Shown piece after piece: positions 39,998 to 47,965 of a stretch of DNA of 64,000 nt. Source of the stretch: Candidatus Laterigemmans baculatus (lineage in GTDB: Bacteria; Planctomycetota; Planctomycetia; Pirellulales; Pirellulaceae); NCBI RefSeq assembly GCF_010367455.1, contig NZ_WRPR01000112.1, forward strand, positions 62,001-126,000, written 5' to 3'. The position numbers were made by a program, and so were the translations under genes. Every line of letters starts with the position of its first letter. Within the stretch, counting starts at the first letter, position 1. Under the pieces are notes generated by a model. That model was not told the DNA's origin. It worked only from the letters and a program-made list of their open reading frames with translations, and made no database searches.

Positions 39998-40951
39998 CTA
40001 CTTCTCGCGGCGGGCCACGAAGGGAATTTCTTGTCGCGGTGCGGCGCCGAGCCGAGTTCCGGCGCGGCGGGCGACATCGACCACCGCGGTGGCGAAGGCG
40101 CGGCGCGTGGCCGGCTCGATCGTGTCGAGCTCGAGCGCCAGGTCGTGCATGGCCGACGGATTCTGCTCCGAGGCCTGCGACACTTGGGAGATGAATCGGG
40201 CGGTTTCGACAAAGTTGTGATCGGCGGTCCGGCCGATCAACCCCGACAGAGTACGGGCGATCAAGTCCGCGCCGAGGCTGTCGAGCTGGATGAAGCAGTC
40301 GAGGGTTCCGGTGACGGTCGTTCGCCCTCCACTCCCCTCGGCATAGCGGCTTTGCAGCACGAACACCGCGTTGCCGGTGATCGGTCGCGGGGCGAGTGTG
40401 CCGGTATAGCTGCCGCTGGCTAAGAACACGTGCGTCGTCGCATCGCCGTAGACGAGGTCGATCGTGCACTCGGTTCCCGCCCGGTCGTCGGCGGCCAACT
40501 GGTAGGGACCGAGCCGCCGGGTCTGGACCTGCGAAACGTCCATTCGCTGCCAAATCCCCACGAGCACTTCCGGATTGCGGACCAGGAAGATGAACATCTT
40601 CGGGTCGCAGTCGATCGCCTGCGTCGGGAGCCGGCGGTAAAGCGTCGGCGAGTCGACGATGCCGCGGATCCGAGCGGCGGCCGGAGCGGTCAACCGGTCG
40701 TAAGGGATGACGCCCCCACCCGCGTGGGCCCGGTTGCCAGCGTGGGCCTGGTTGCCAGCGTGGGCCTGGTTGCTGGGGTGAAGCTGGCTGCTGGGGCCAC
40801 TGGCCAGCCGCTGGCGGGCCTCGCCCGGCCCTTGGGCCGGAGCGATGGTCGCCGTGGCGAGGGTCGCTACCAGCGAAACCGCGGCCAGCGCCACGCTTCG
40901 GCAGGAGAGACGCGCTCGGCTGGAGACCAGCGGAATGTTGCGGCGCAGCAT
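39998..40951 (-). CDS. Secreted protein of unknown function with an Ala-His-Ala-Gly repeat
   Basis: A 317-residue product (ATG at 40951; an ATG at 41002 would add 17 residues). A signal peptide (SVALAAVSLVATLATATIA) is followed by three copies of an 18-bp DNA repeat encoding AHAGN(Q/R), an unstructured spacer, and a conserved globular part (DCDPKMFIFLVRNPEVLVGI and LGPYQLAADDRAGTECTIDLVYGD) whose closest type is a planctomycete-specific exported family. No enzyme motif is seen. It is divergent from pgk. Confidence 0.6.
   Translation of the reverse strand: MLRRNIPLVSSRARLSCRSVALAAVSLVATLATATIAPAQGPGEARQRLASGPSSQLHPSNQAHAGNQAHAGNRAHAGGGVIPYDRLTAPAAARIRGIVDSPTLYRRLPTQAIDCDPKMFIFLVRNPEVLVGIWQRMDVSQVQTRRLGPYQLAADDRAGTECTIDLVYGDATTHVFLASGSYTGTLAPRPITGNAVFVLQSRYAEGSGGRTTVTGTLDCFIQLDSLGADLIARTLSGLIGRTADHNFVETARFISQVSQASEQNPSAMHDLALELDTIEPATRRAFATAVVDVARRAGTRLGAAPRQEIPFVARREK
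40723..40776. repeat. Three-copy 18-bp tandem repeat in coding DNA
   Basis: CGTGGGCCTGGTTGCCAG occurs three times with single changes, then a decayed copy. It encodes the AHAG-type repeats of the secreted protein at 39998-40951 on the opposite strand. Confidence 0.85.
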
Positions 40952-41228
40952 GCGAACTCCCCAGGCGAATCGGCCCTGCAGGCGAATCGGCCGGCGAGCC
41001 ACACGCCGACGCGAGCCCCAGGGGGGCGTCCGTGGTGCGAACGCTCGGCTCGCAGCCCATCCGCCGCTCGATAACTCTATTTCGGCCAGCGACTCGGTTC
41101 GTGTCCAGTGAAAACGGGCTCCGCCTCCCCTCGTAACGATCGGGTGGATCTCGATAATCGCAGCAGCGACGCACGCGTCTCCTGGTTTGCATCCCGCACC
41201 CCCGAAATAGATTCAGGAATCCCGCCCC

Positions 41229-42416
41229 ATGGCTAAGAAGTCCATCGATGCCGTCGACGTAGCCAACCAAGCCGTGCTGATGCGCGTCGACTTCAACGTC
41301 CCGCTCGACGAGAACCAGCAGATCACCGACGATCGCCGCATCCGGATGGCGCTCCCCTCGATCCGTTCGGTGCTCGACCGAGGCGGCAAGTTGATCCTGA
41401 TCAGCCACTTGGGTCGTCCCAAGGGGGAAGGCAACGACAGCAAATACAGCTTGGCACCGGTTGCCGAACGGCTCGGGGAATTGCTCGACCAGAAAGTTCA
41501 GTTCGCGAGCGATACGGTCGGCGACGATGCGCGAGCGAAGGTCGCCGCATTGAACTCGGGCGAGGTCGTGGTGCTCGAAAATCTCCGCTTTCACAAAGGC
41601 GAGCAGGCAGGCGACGCGGAGTTTGCCGCCGAGCTTGCGAGCATGGCCGATGTGTACTGCAACGACGCGTTCGGAACCTGCCACCGCAAAGACGCGTCGA
41701 TGGTTGCCGTCCCCGAAGCGATGCAGGGCAAACCGAAAGTCGTCGGGCACTTGGTGGCGAAGGAGATCGAGTACCTCAGCGACGTGATGGCCAGCCCCGA
41801 GCGGCCGTTCGTGGCGATCGTCGGGGGCGCCAAGGTCAGCGACAAAATCAAAGTCATCCACAACCTGCTGGAGATCTGTGACAAAGTCCTGATCGGCGGG
41901 GCGATGGCCTACACCTTCTCGCTCGCGCGGGGCGGGAAAGTCGGCAAAAGCTTAGTCGAGCCCGACAAGACGGAGCTGGCTGCTGAGCTGATCGCCCAAG
42001 CAGGCGACAAGCTGGAGCTGCCGATCGACACCCACTGTGGAGACGATTTTAGCCCCAATTGTAACAAGCAAGTCGTTGCCGCTGGCGAAATCCCCGAGGG
42101 CTGGGAAGGGCTCGACATCGGTCCCGAGACTGCGAAACGCTACGCGGCGATCATCCGCGACGCCAAGACGGTCGTCTGGAACGGGCCGATGGGGGTCTTT
42201 GAAATGCCTCCGTTCGACGAAGGAACCAAGACTGTCGCCCGAGCGATCGCTGACGGAAATTCGACCAGCATCATCGGTGGCGGAGATAGCGCAGCGGCGA
42301 TCGAGCAACTCGGTTTCGCCGACGCGGTCAGCCACGTCAGCACCGGCGGCGGAGCCTCGCTGGCGATGCTCGAAGGCCAGCGGTTCGCCGCCGTGGATTT
42401 GCTCGACGAGGCGTAA
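41229..42416 (+). CDS. pgk: Phosphoglycerate kinase
   Basis: This is the glycolytic/gluconeogenic enzyme converting 1,3-bisphosphoglycerate and ADP to 3-phosphoglycerate and ATP; 395 residues is the usual length. Markers are [15 protein letters not shown] at 15-29 (substrate loop with Arg, Asp, Asn), [11 protein letters not shown] near 58-68, FHKGEQAGD, and the C-terminal nucleotide-binding [11 protein letters not shown]. The gene stands alone, about 230 bases from the divergent secreted-protein gene. Confidence 0.97.
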   Translation: MAKKSIDAVDVANQAVLMRVDFNVPLDENQQITDDRRIRMALPSIRSVLDRGGKLILISHLGRPKGEGNDSKYSLAPVAERLGELLDQKVQFASDTVGDDARAKVAALNSGEVVVLENLRFHKGEQAGDAEFAAELASMADVYCNDAFGTCHRKDASMVAVPEAMQGKPKVVGHLVAKEIEYLSDVMASPERPFVAIVGGAKVSDKIKVIHNLLEICDKVLIGGAMAYTFSLARGGKVGKSLVEPDKTELAAELIAQAGDKLELPIDTHCGDDFSPNCNKQVVAAGEIPEGWEGLDIGPETAKRYAAIIRDAKTVVWNGPMGVFEMPPFDEGTKTVARAIADGNSTSIIGGGDSAAAIEQLGFADAVSHVSTGGGASLAMLEGQRFAAVDLLDEA

Positions 42417-42478
42417 GGCAACGCCAGAGCGGCTTTTTTGAAAACCGCGGCTGACGCTGCCAGTTTTTGCATCCGCTG

Positions 42479-42610
42479 TGAGCCGTAGGCGCTAGCCTCG
42501 GGCCCAATCCGTTCCGCGCCATGAGGCAGTATCACGCTGCAGCGGCGTTCAACCACGAGGTCGATCCGTTCGGCGACGCGACGGAACCCGCGGCTAGCGC
42601 CGTCGGCTCA
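42479..42610. repeat. Full-length palindromic repeat, family B
   Basis: This 132-bp element begins TGAGCCGTAGGCGCTAGCC and ends GGCTAGCGCCGTCGGCTCA, so its ends are inverted repeats, with a less conserved centre. The copy at 47718-47850 has the same parts in the opposite orientation. It fills most of the gap after pgk (42417-42735). Confidence 0.85.
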
Positions 42611-42735
42611 AGGGGGATCGACGGCGCGCGACTTGCCGCGTGAGCGTCGGCGGGACTGGAACGCCAGCGGCCGAAAGGATCCGTCCTAGGGGGTCGCTGG
42701 CAGGCGAAACCGACGCGAAGAGGCAGAGGGAGAGA

Positions 42736-42948
42736 ATGAACGGTTGGCGGGCGATGCTGCGGCTGCTCAAACAGCAGGGAGGAGAGCTGACGATTCGCTA
42801 CGACTCGCACCGGCGGTGCTTCCGGATCGTCGTCAACGAAGGCTCGCGCGGGCTCAGCCAGTGCGTCTCGGAGGAGGATGCTGAGTTCGCCGAATTCGAC
42901 ATGCTCGACGAAGTCGCTGGGGATATCGCCTACAAACTCTCCCGCTGA
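42736..42948 (+). CDS. Small conserved-type protein, 70 residues
   Basis: The preferred start is the ATG at 42736, preceded by GAGGGAGAG as ribosome-binding site; a GTG at 42640 would add 32 low-complexity residues. The product is charged, with LLKQQGGELTIRYDSHRRCF and SEEDAEFAEFDMLDEVAG, no signal or membrane segment, and no recognised family. Its proximity to the inverted repeat and tRNA-Leu downstream is probably incidental. Function unknown. Confidence 0.55.
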   Translation: MNGWRAMLRLLKQQGGELTIRYDSHRRCFRIVVNEGSRGLSQCVSEEDAEFAEFDMLDEVAGDIAYKLSR

Positions 42949-42954
42949 GCCAAT

Positions 42955-43027
42955 TAGTCGCCTTTCGCTCCGCGAAAGATGTGAACATGCTCAGCTTGCG
43001 CAACTTTCGCGGAGCGAAAGGCGACTA
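42955..43027. repeat. Perfect 24-bp inverted repeat with a 25-base loop
   Basis: Arms 42955-42978 (TAGTCGCCTTTCGCTCCGCG...) and 43004-43027 are perfect reverse complements. It stands between the small protein gene and the terminator of the tRNA gene. It has the same architecture as 3117-3185 but a different sequence. It lacks the T-run of a terminator. Confidence 0.92.
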
Positions 43028-43044
43028 TGGTCGCGCCCGCGCAT

Positions 43045-43076
43045 AAAAAAAGCTGACCCGTTTCGAGGGTCAGCTT
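43045..43076 (-). terminator. Rho-independent terminator after tRNA-Leu
   Basis: On the minus strand an 11-bp stem (AAAGCTGACCC pairing with GGGTCAGCTTT around a CGAAAC loop) runs into seven T residues, starting eight bases after the tRNA 3' end. Confidence 0.9.
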
Positions 43077-43083
43077 TCGCCAG

Positions 43084-43167
43084 TACGGATGAGAGGACTT
43101 GAACCTCCACGGCCTTGCGGCCACTAGAACCTGAATCTAGCGCGTCTGCCAATTCCGCCACATCCGC
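43084..43167 (-). tRNA. tRNA-Leu, anticodon CAG
   Basis: The minus strand folds as an 84-base class II tRNA: acceptor stem GCGGATG/CATCCGT, D arm with GGCGGAATTGGCAGACGC, an anticodon stem CTAGA/TCTAG around the loop TTCAGGT (anticodon CAG, reading CUG leucine codons), a long variable arm TGGCCGCAAGGCCG and a T arm GAGGTTCAAGTCCTC, then discriminator A. The CCA end is not encoded. A terminator follows directly, so it is probably transcribed alone. Confidence 0.95.
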
Positions 43168-43254
43168 GTGCGAGTGAGAAAAGTTACTCGATCACCCATT
43201 CCTCTGCAAGGCAGGATCGGCGGAGTCCGGGAGCCGGTGTCCGGTATCGGGGGG

Positions 43255-43375
43255 AACCACGAAGGACACGAATTAAACGAATGGTAGCCACGGAAGGACA
43301 CGGAAAAGGGAGGGACCGCGGATAGCACGGAGAACGCGGATGAAAGGGGATTCCGAAACCCGTGTCCTTCGTGGT
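43255..43375. repeat. 'CACGGAAGGACACGG' repeat copy
   Basis: Between the tRNA and the rhodanese gene. The words CCACGGAAGGACACGG, GCACGGAGAACGCGGATGAA and the near-inverted CCGTGTCCTTCGTGG recur as at 589-914. No protein is credible here. The DNA from 43376 to 43445 is a run of short GCAACTCGC and CCGGCAAC copies. Confidence 0.6.
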
Positions 43376-43449
43376 TTATTCCTTCCCCGCAACTCGCAAC
43401 TCGCAACTCGCCACTCGCCACCGGCCACCGGCAACCGGCAACCGGCGAA

Positions 43450-43782
43450 TCAGTAGCGGGGGATGCTGGGGTCGATTTGCTGGCTCCACTGGTCGATGCC
43501 CCCGGCCATGCTCTGGGCTTGTTCGAAGCCGTTTCGGCGGAGGAACTGGGCGACCTGCAAGCTGCGGCCGCCGTGATGGCAGTGGACGACGATCCGGCGA
43601 TCGCGGTGCGGTTCGAGTTCCTCGAGCCGTTCGCGGAGTTCGCTCATCGGCAACAGCGTCGCTCCAGGGATTGCCGCCGTTTCGTACTCGTCCGGCTCGC
43701 GGCAATCGAGAAAGAAGAAGGGCTCGCGGTTCTCCTGCATCGAGGAGACCGAGGCAACGTCGATTTCAGTCGGTAGAGACAT
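43450..43782 (-). CDS. Rhodanese-like domain protein
   Basis: A single-domain rhodanese of 110 residues from the ATG at 43782. The N terminus PTEIDVASVSSM leads to FFLDCREPDEYETAAIPGA and the active-site loop VVHCHHGGRS with the catalytic cysteine; it ends GGIDQWSQQID, typical of single-domain sulfurtransferases. It would carry persulfide sulfur in the cytoplasm, for instance to thiolation enzymes such as MnmA; that link is only a family-level possibility. The gene is downstream of the cyclase on the same strand, with a repeat copy at 43812-43905 between them. Confidence 0.9.
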   Translation of the reverse strand: MSLPTEIDVASVSSMQENREPFFFLDCREPDEYETAAIPGATLLPMSELRERLEELEPHRDRRIVVHCHHGGRSLQVAQFLRRNGFEQAQSMAGGIDQWSQQIDPSIPRY

Positions 43783-43811
43783 CGGGGGCAGATTTGGGCT
43801 GGAGGGTGGAA

Positions 43812-43905
43812 GGAGCCACGGAAGGACACGGAACAGCACGGAAGGAAGGGACCATGAAAGGCAATCCTTCCATGCGCTTCCGTGTCCTTCCGTGGCCTCC
43901 CCGGC
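43812..43905. repeat. 'CACGGAAGGACACGG' repeat copy
   Basis: Contains CCACGGAAGGACACGG at the left and its complement CCGTGTCCTTCCGTGGCC at the right, an inverted pair like that at 617-885, lying between the rhodanese and cyclase genes. Confidence 0.65.
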
Positions 43906-43914
43906 TCGCCGGTT

Positions 43915-45072
<1,158 letters not shown>

Positions 45073-45182
45073 CACGCTGCGGGTGGCGGGGAGGAAAGGC
45101 GATTCGGAGATGCACCGTTGTTGTAACCCAAATCGGCTCGATTCCGAATCCTGGCGCCATTGTACTCGCCGGTAGGAAGCGG

Positions 45183-45340
45183 AAGACGGGCCACGGAAGG
45201 ACACGGAAGGGCACGGAAGGGCACGGAGGAAGACGGGCCACGGAAGGGCACGGAAGGAGAGGGGGCACGGAAGGAGAGGGGGCACGGAAGGAGAGGGAAG
45301 GATCGGGAAGGATCGGGAAGGATTGGGAAGGATCGGGAGG
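45183..45340. repeat. Purine-rich tandem repeats upstream of the MoxR gene
   Basis: The family with CACGGAAGG words runs into tandem arrays: three perfect copies of a 17-mer GGCACGGAAGGAGAGGG at 45247-45297 and four copies of a 10-mer AAGGATCGGG (one base change) at 45298-45337. The plus strand is almost all purine. It lies in the 388-base divergent gap between the cyclase and MoxR genes. Confidence 0.85.
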
Positions 45341-45460
45341 CGGTTGGGTACCGGTTCGCCCGCTGGCGTGGGGGGCGATACAATCGGGTCCGCGTCGCCG
45401 CACTCCGCCGGCTCAGGTCGCTTGGACCTTTTCGATCCTCCGCCGAGTTCTCCTTCTCAG

Positions 45461-46468
45461 ATGACTACCGTCGCCGAAACCCTGCAGCAGCAGGCGGAGG
45501 AATTCCGCACCCGTTACGCGGCCGTCCGCGAACAAATTGGCCGCGTGATCGTGGGGCACGAAGAGGTCGTGCAGGGCGTGCTGACCAGCATGTTGGTCGG
45601 CGGGCACTGCCTGCTCGAGGGCGTTCCGGGGCTCGGTAAGACGATGCTGGTGCGGACGCTCGCCGAGACGCTCGACCTCGGATTCTCGCGGATCCAGTTC
45701 ACGCCGGACTTGATGCCCGCGGACATCTTGGGAACGAACTTGGTCGTCGAGGACGAGCAGGGTCGCAAGACGTTTGAGTTCCAAAAGGGCCCGGTGTTTA
45801 CGCAGATCCTGTTGGCCGACGAGATCAACCGGGCGACGCCGAAGACCCAATCGGCGCTGCTCGAAACGATGCAGGAAGGAACGGTGACGGTCGCCGGCAA
45901 TCGGTTTGTGCTGGACCGCCCCTTCTTGGTGCTGGCGACTCAGAACCCGATCGAGCAGGAAGGCACCTATCCGCTTCCCGAGGCTCAGCTGGACCGGTTT
46001 CTGTTCAAGCTGGTCGTCGGCTACAGCACCCGCGAAGAGTTGTCGGTGATTCTGGACCGGACCACGCGGGGCGAGGTGGTCGAGCCGGAGAAGGTGATGG
46101 ATGGCCGCGAGATCCTCCGCTGGCAGCGGCTGGTCCGCGACGTGATCCTCTCGCCCCACGTGCAGGACTACATCGTGCGGCTGACGCTGGCGACCCATCC
46201 CGAGGGGCCGCAGGCGTTGCCGATCACGAACCAGTACGTCCGCTGGGGGAGCAGCCCGCGGGGAGCGCAAACGATCGCTCTGGCCGCCAAAGTCCGGGCA
46301 CTGCTTGGGGGCCGCTTCAACGTCAGCTTCGAAGACGTGCGGCGGGTATACTTGCCAGCGATGCGGCACCGCGTGCTGGTGAACTTCGAAGCCCAGGCCG
46401 AGGGGGTCGAAGCGGACGCGGTCCTGCTGGAGCTGCTGGAGAAAGTTCCCGAGCGGGCCGATGCCTGA
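45461..46468 (+). CDS. MoxR family AAA ATPase
   Basis: A 335-residue AAA+ protein starting at the ATG at 45461. It has EGVPGLGKTMLVRTL (Walker A), LADEINRATPKTQSALLETMQE (Walker B with sensor context) and TQNPIEQEGTYPLPEAQLDRF, all hallmarks of the MoxR RAVA/MRP subgroups. These ATPases act as chaperones for metal-containing or VWA-domain proteins, usually beside a DUF58 gene. Here the next gene is rplM, with no DUF58 partner in between. Upstream lie purine-rich tandem repeats. Confidence 0.93.
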   Translation: MTTVAETLQQQAEEFRTRYAAVREQIGRVIVGHEEVVQGVLTSMLVGGHCLLEGVPGLGKTMLVRTLAETLDLGFSRIQFTPDLMPADILGTNLVVEDEQGRKTFEFQKGPVFTQILLADEINRATPKTQSALLETMQEGTVTVAGNRFVLDRPFLVLATQNPIEQEGTYPLPEAQLDRFLFKLVVGYSTREELSVILDRTTRGEVVEPEKVMDGREILRWQRLVRDVILSPHVQDYIVRLTLATHPEGPQALPITNQYVRWGSSPRGAQTIALAAKVRALLGGRFNVSFEDVRRVYLPAMRHRVLVNFEAQAEGVEADAVLLELLEKVPERADA

Positions 46469-46623
46469 GTTGCCCTTGTCGATCTCGGACGCGGTCAGTA
46501 AACTTCGCGATTCCTTCGGGCTACCGGTGCCCCGCGTGGAGCAATCGACCTCCGCGGACCGACGACTGGCGTTCTCCCGAAGCAACCGAACATTTAGCCG
46601 TATACGAACCGCATCGGTGCGAG

Positions 46624-47082
46624 GTGCCGACCGTGATTGGACAGAAAACATTCGTCGCCAAGCCGGGCCAAGTGGAGCAGAAATGGCACGTGGTCGATGG
46701 CACCGATCAAGTGCTCGGCCGCCTGGCTAGCGACATCGCGATGATCCTGATGGGCAAACATCGCCCGGAATACACCCCGCACGTCGACTGCGGTGACTTC
46801 GTGATCGTCACGAACGCCGAGAAGATTAAGATGACGGGCAACAAGATGGATGTCCGCCACTACACGTGGTACACCGGATATCCGGGGCTGCGGCTGGAAA
46901 GCTACGGCGATCGCCAGGCTCGCAAGCCCGAGGATCTGATCTACCACGCCGTTCGTCGGATGCTGCCGAAGAACAAGCTGGCGACGCAGATGCTCAAGAA
47001 ACTGAAGATTTACGCGGGTCCGGACCACCCGCACCAGGCTCAGCAGCCGCAGCCGCTGGAAAACATCGGCAAGCGGATCTGA
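46624..47082 (+). CDS. rplM: Ribosomal protein L13
   Basis: L13 of the large subunit, 152 residues from the GTG at 46624 (a second GTG at 46633 is nearly as good). The sequence carries KTFVAKPGQVEQKWHVVDGTDQVLGRLAS, HRPEYTPHVDCGDFVIVTNAEKI and the end HPHQAQQPQPLENIGKRI, standard for L13. It is followed by rpsI after 87 bases, the usual L13-S9 pair. A GTG start with no strong ribosome-binding site is notable for a ribosomal protein. Confidence 0.96.
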   Translation: MPTVIGQKTFVAKPGQVEQKWHVVDGTDQVLGRLASDIAMILMGKHRPEYTPHVDCGDFVIVTNAEKIKMTGNKMDVRHYTWYTGYPGLRLESYGDRQARKPEDLIYHAVRRMLPKNKLATQMLKKLKIYAGPDHPHQAQQPQPLENIGKRI

Positions 47083-47169
47083 GCAGCCCCGGTTTTCTCC
47101 GCTGATTCTCGCCGAAACCGGCTCCCCTCCATCCATCCCGCTTCGTATTCGTAGAATTCTCCAGAAACC

Positions 47170-47583
47170 ATGGTCGCAGTCAAAAAAGACAAGATCAGCG
47201 GCGATGCCCTCGGCACCGGCCGTCGTAAATCCAGCGTCGCTCGCGTCCGCGTCCGTCCGGGCAGCGGTAAGATCACGATCAACCGCAAGCCGATGGAAGA
47301 ATATTTCGTCAACGAGCAGGACCAGCGGGCGATCGTCGATACGCTGGCGGTCGTCGAGCAACGCAACAACGTCGACGTGCTGGTCCGCGTCAGCGGTGGC
47401 GGCTTGACCGGCCAGAGCGGAGCGGTCCGCATGGGATTGGCGCGAGCCTTGGTCAGCTTCAACGAATCGCTGCACGATCCGCTCCGCGACGGCAATTACC
47501 TGACTCGCGATTCCCGCATGAAGGAACGCAAGAAGCCGGGTCTCCGCGGTGCCCGCCGCGGCGTCCAGTTCAGCAAGCGGTAA
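47170..47583 (+). CDS. rpsI: Ribosomal protein S9
   Basis: S9 of the small subunit, 137 residues: GTGRRKSSVARVRVRPGSG, ISRKPM-like INRKPMEEYF, VSGGGLTGQSGAVRMGLARAL and the invariant C terminus RRGVQFSKR, whose last Arg contacts the P-site tRNA. It lies behind rplM in one transcript that ends at the terminator at 47615-47650. Confidence 0.97.
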   Translation: MVAVKKDKISGDALGTGRRKSSVARVRVRPGSGKITINRKPMEEYFVNEQDQRAIVDTLAVVEQRNNVDVLVRVSGGGLTGQSGAVRMGLARALVSFNESLHDPLRDGNYLTRDSRMKERKKPGLRGARRGVQFSKR

Positions 47584-47614
47584 CGCCCGCCCTGTCGAAC
47601 CTGTCGAACAACGA

Positions 47615-47650
47615 ACAGCCCCCGCGAATTTGTCGCGGGGGCTGTTTTTG
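47615..47650 (+). terminator. Rho-independent terminator of the rplM-rpsI operon
   Basis: A 14-bp stem AACAGCCCCCGCGA with loop ATTTG and its complement TCGCGGGGGCTGTT, followed by TTT, 31 bases after the rpsI stop. Confidence 0.9.
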
Positions 47651-47673
47651 TTGGCACAACAGCCGCGTAGCGG

Positions 47674-47965
47674 CGACAGAGAATAGCCAGGGGCGTGAGC
47701 CCCAAGCAAACTCCATTTGAGCCGCAAGGCGCTAGCCGCGGGTTCCGTTGCGCTGCCGAACGGCTCGAGCTCGTGTTTAACCGCCACTGCAGCGCAACGT
47801 CTTGCTGCGGCGCGGAGCGGATTGGGCCCGAGGCTAGCGCCTACGGCTCAACGGAGACGCGAAAGCGCGTCCTGGGGCTCGCGCCCCAGGCTATTTTCTG
47901 TCGTCCCTCCGGGACTGGAGAGTCAGCCTGGAAAGGCTGACGTACGGAAAGGCTGACGTACTTCC
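47674..47965. repeat. Nested repeats between rpsI and the M16 protease gene
   Basis: Arms at 47674-47703 (CGACAGAGAATAGCCAGGGG...) and 47874-47903 are imperfect inverted repeats. They flank a full family B element at 47718-47850, inverted relative to 42479-42610. At about 47928-47959 there is a direct repeat GGAAAGGCTGACGTAC. No gene is present. Confidence 0.8.

Noticed and set aside
42955-43027. Transcription terminator
   Set aside because: The stem is strong but no T-run follows on either strand; the true terminator for the tRNA is at 43045-43076.
45247-45340. Possible CRISPR array
   Set aside because: Units are 17 and 10 bases in direct contact with no spacers, and no cas genes are present.
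46461-46730. A 90-codon frame starting inside the MoxR stop (ATGCCTGA) that could be a remnant DUF58 gene
   Set aside because: Most of it overlaps rplM in another frame, it has no recognisable domain, and the first 50 residues are not DUF58-like.
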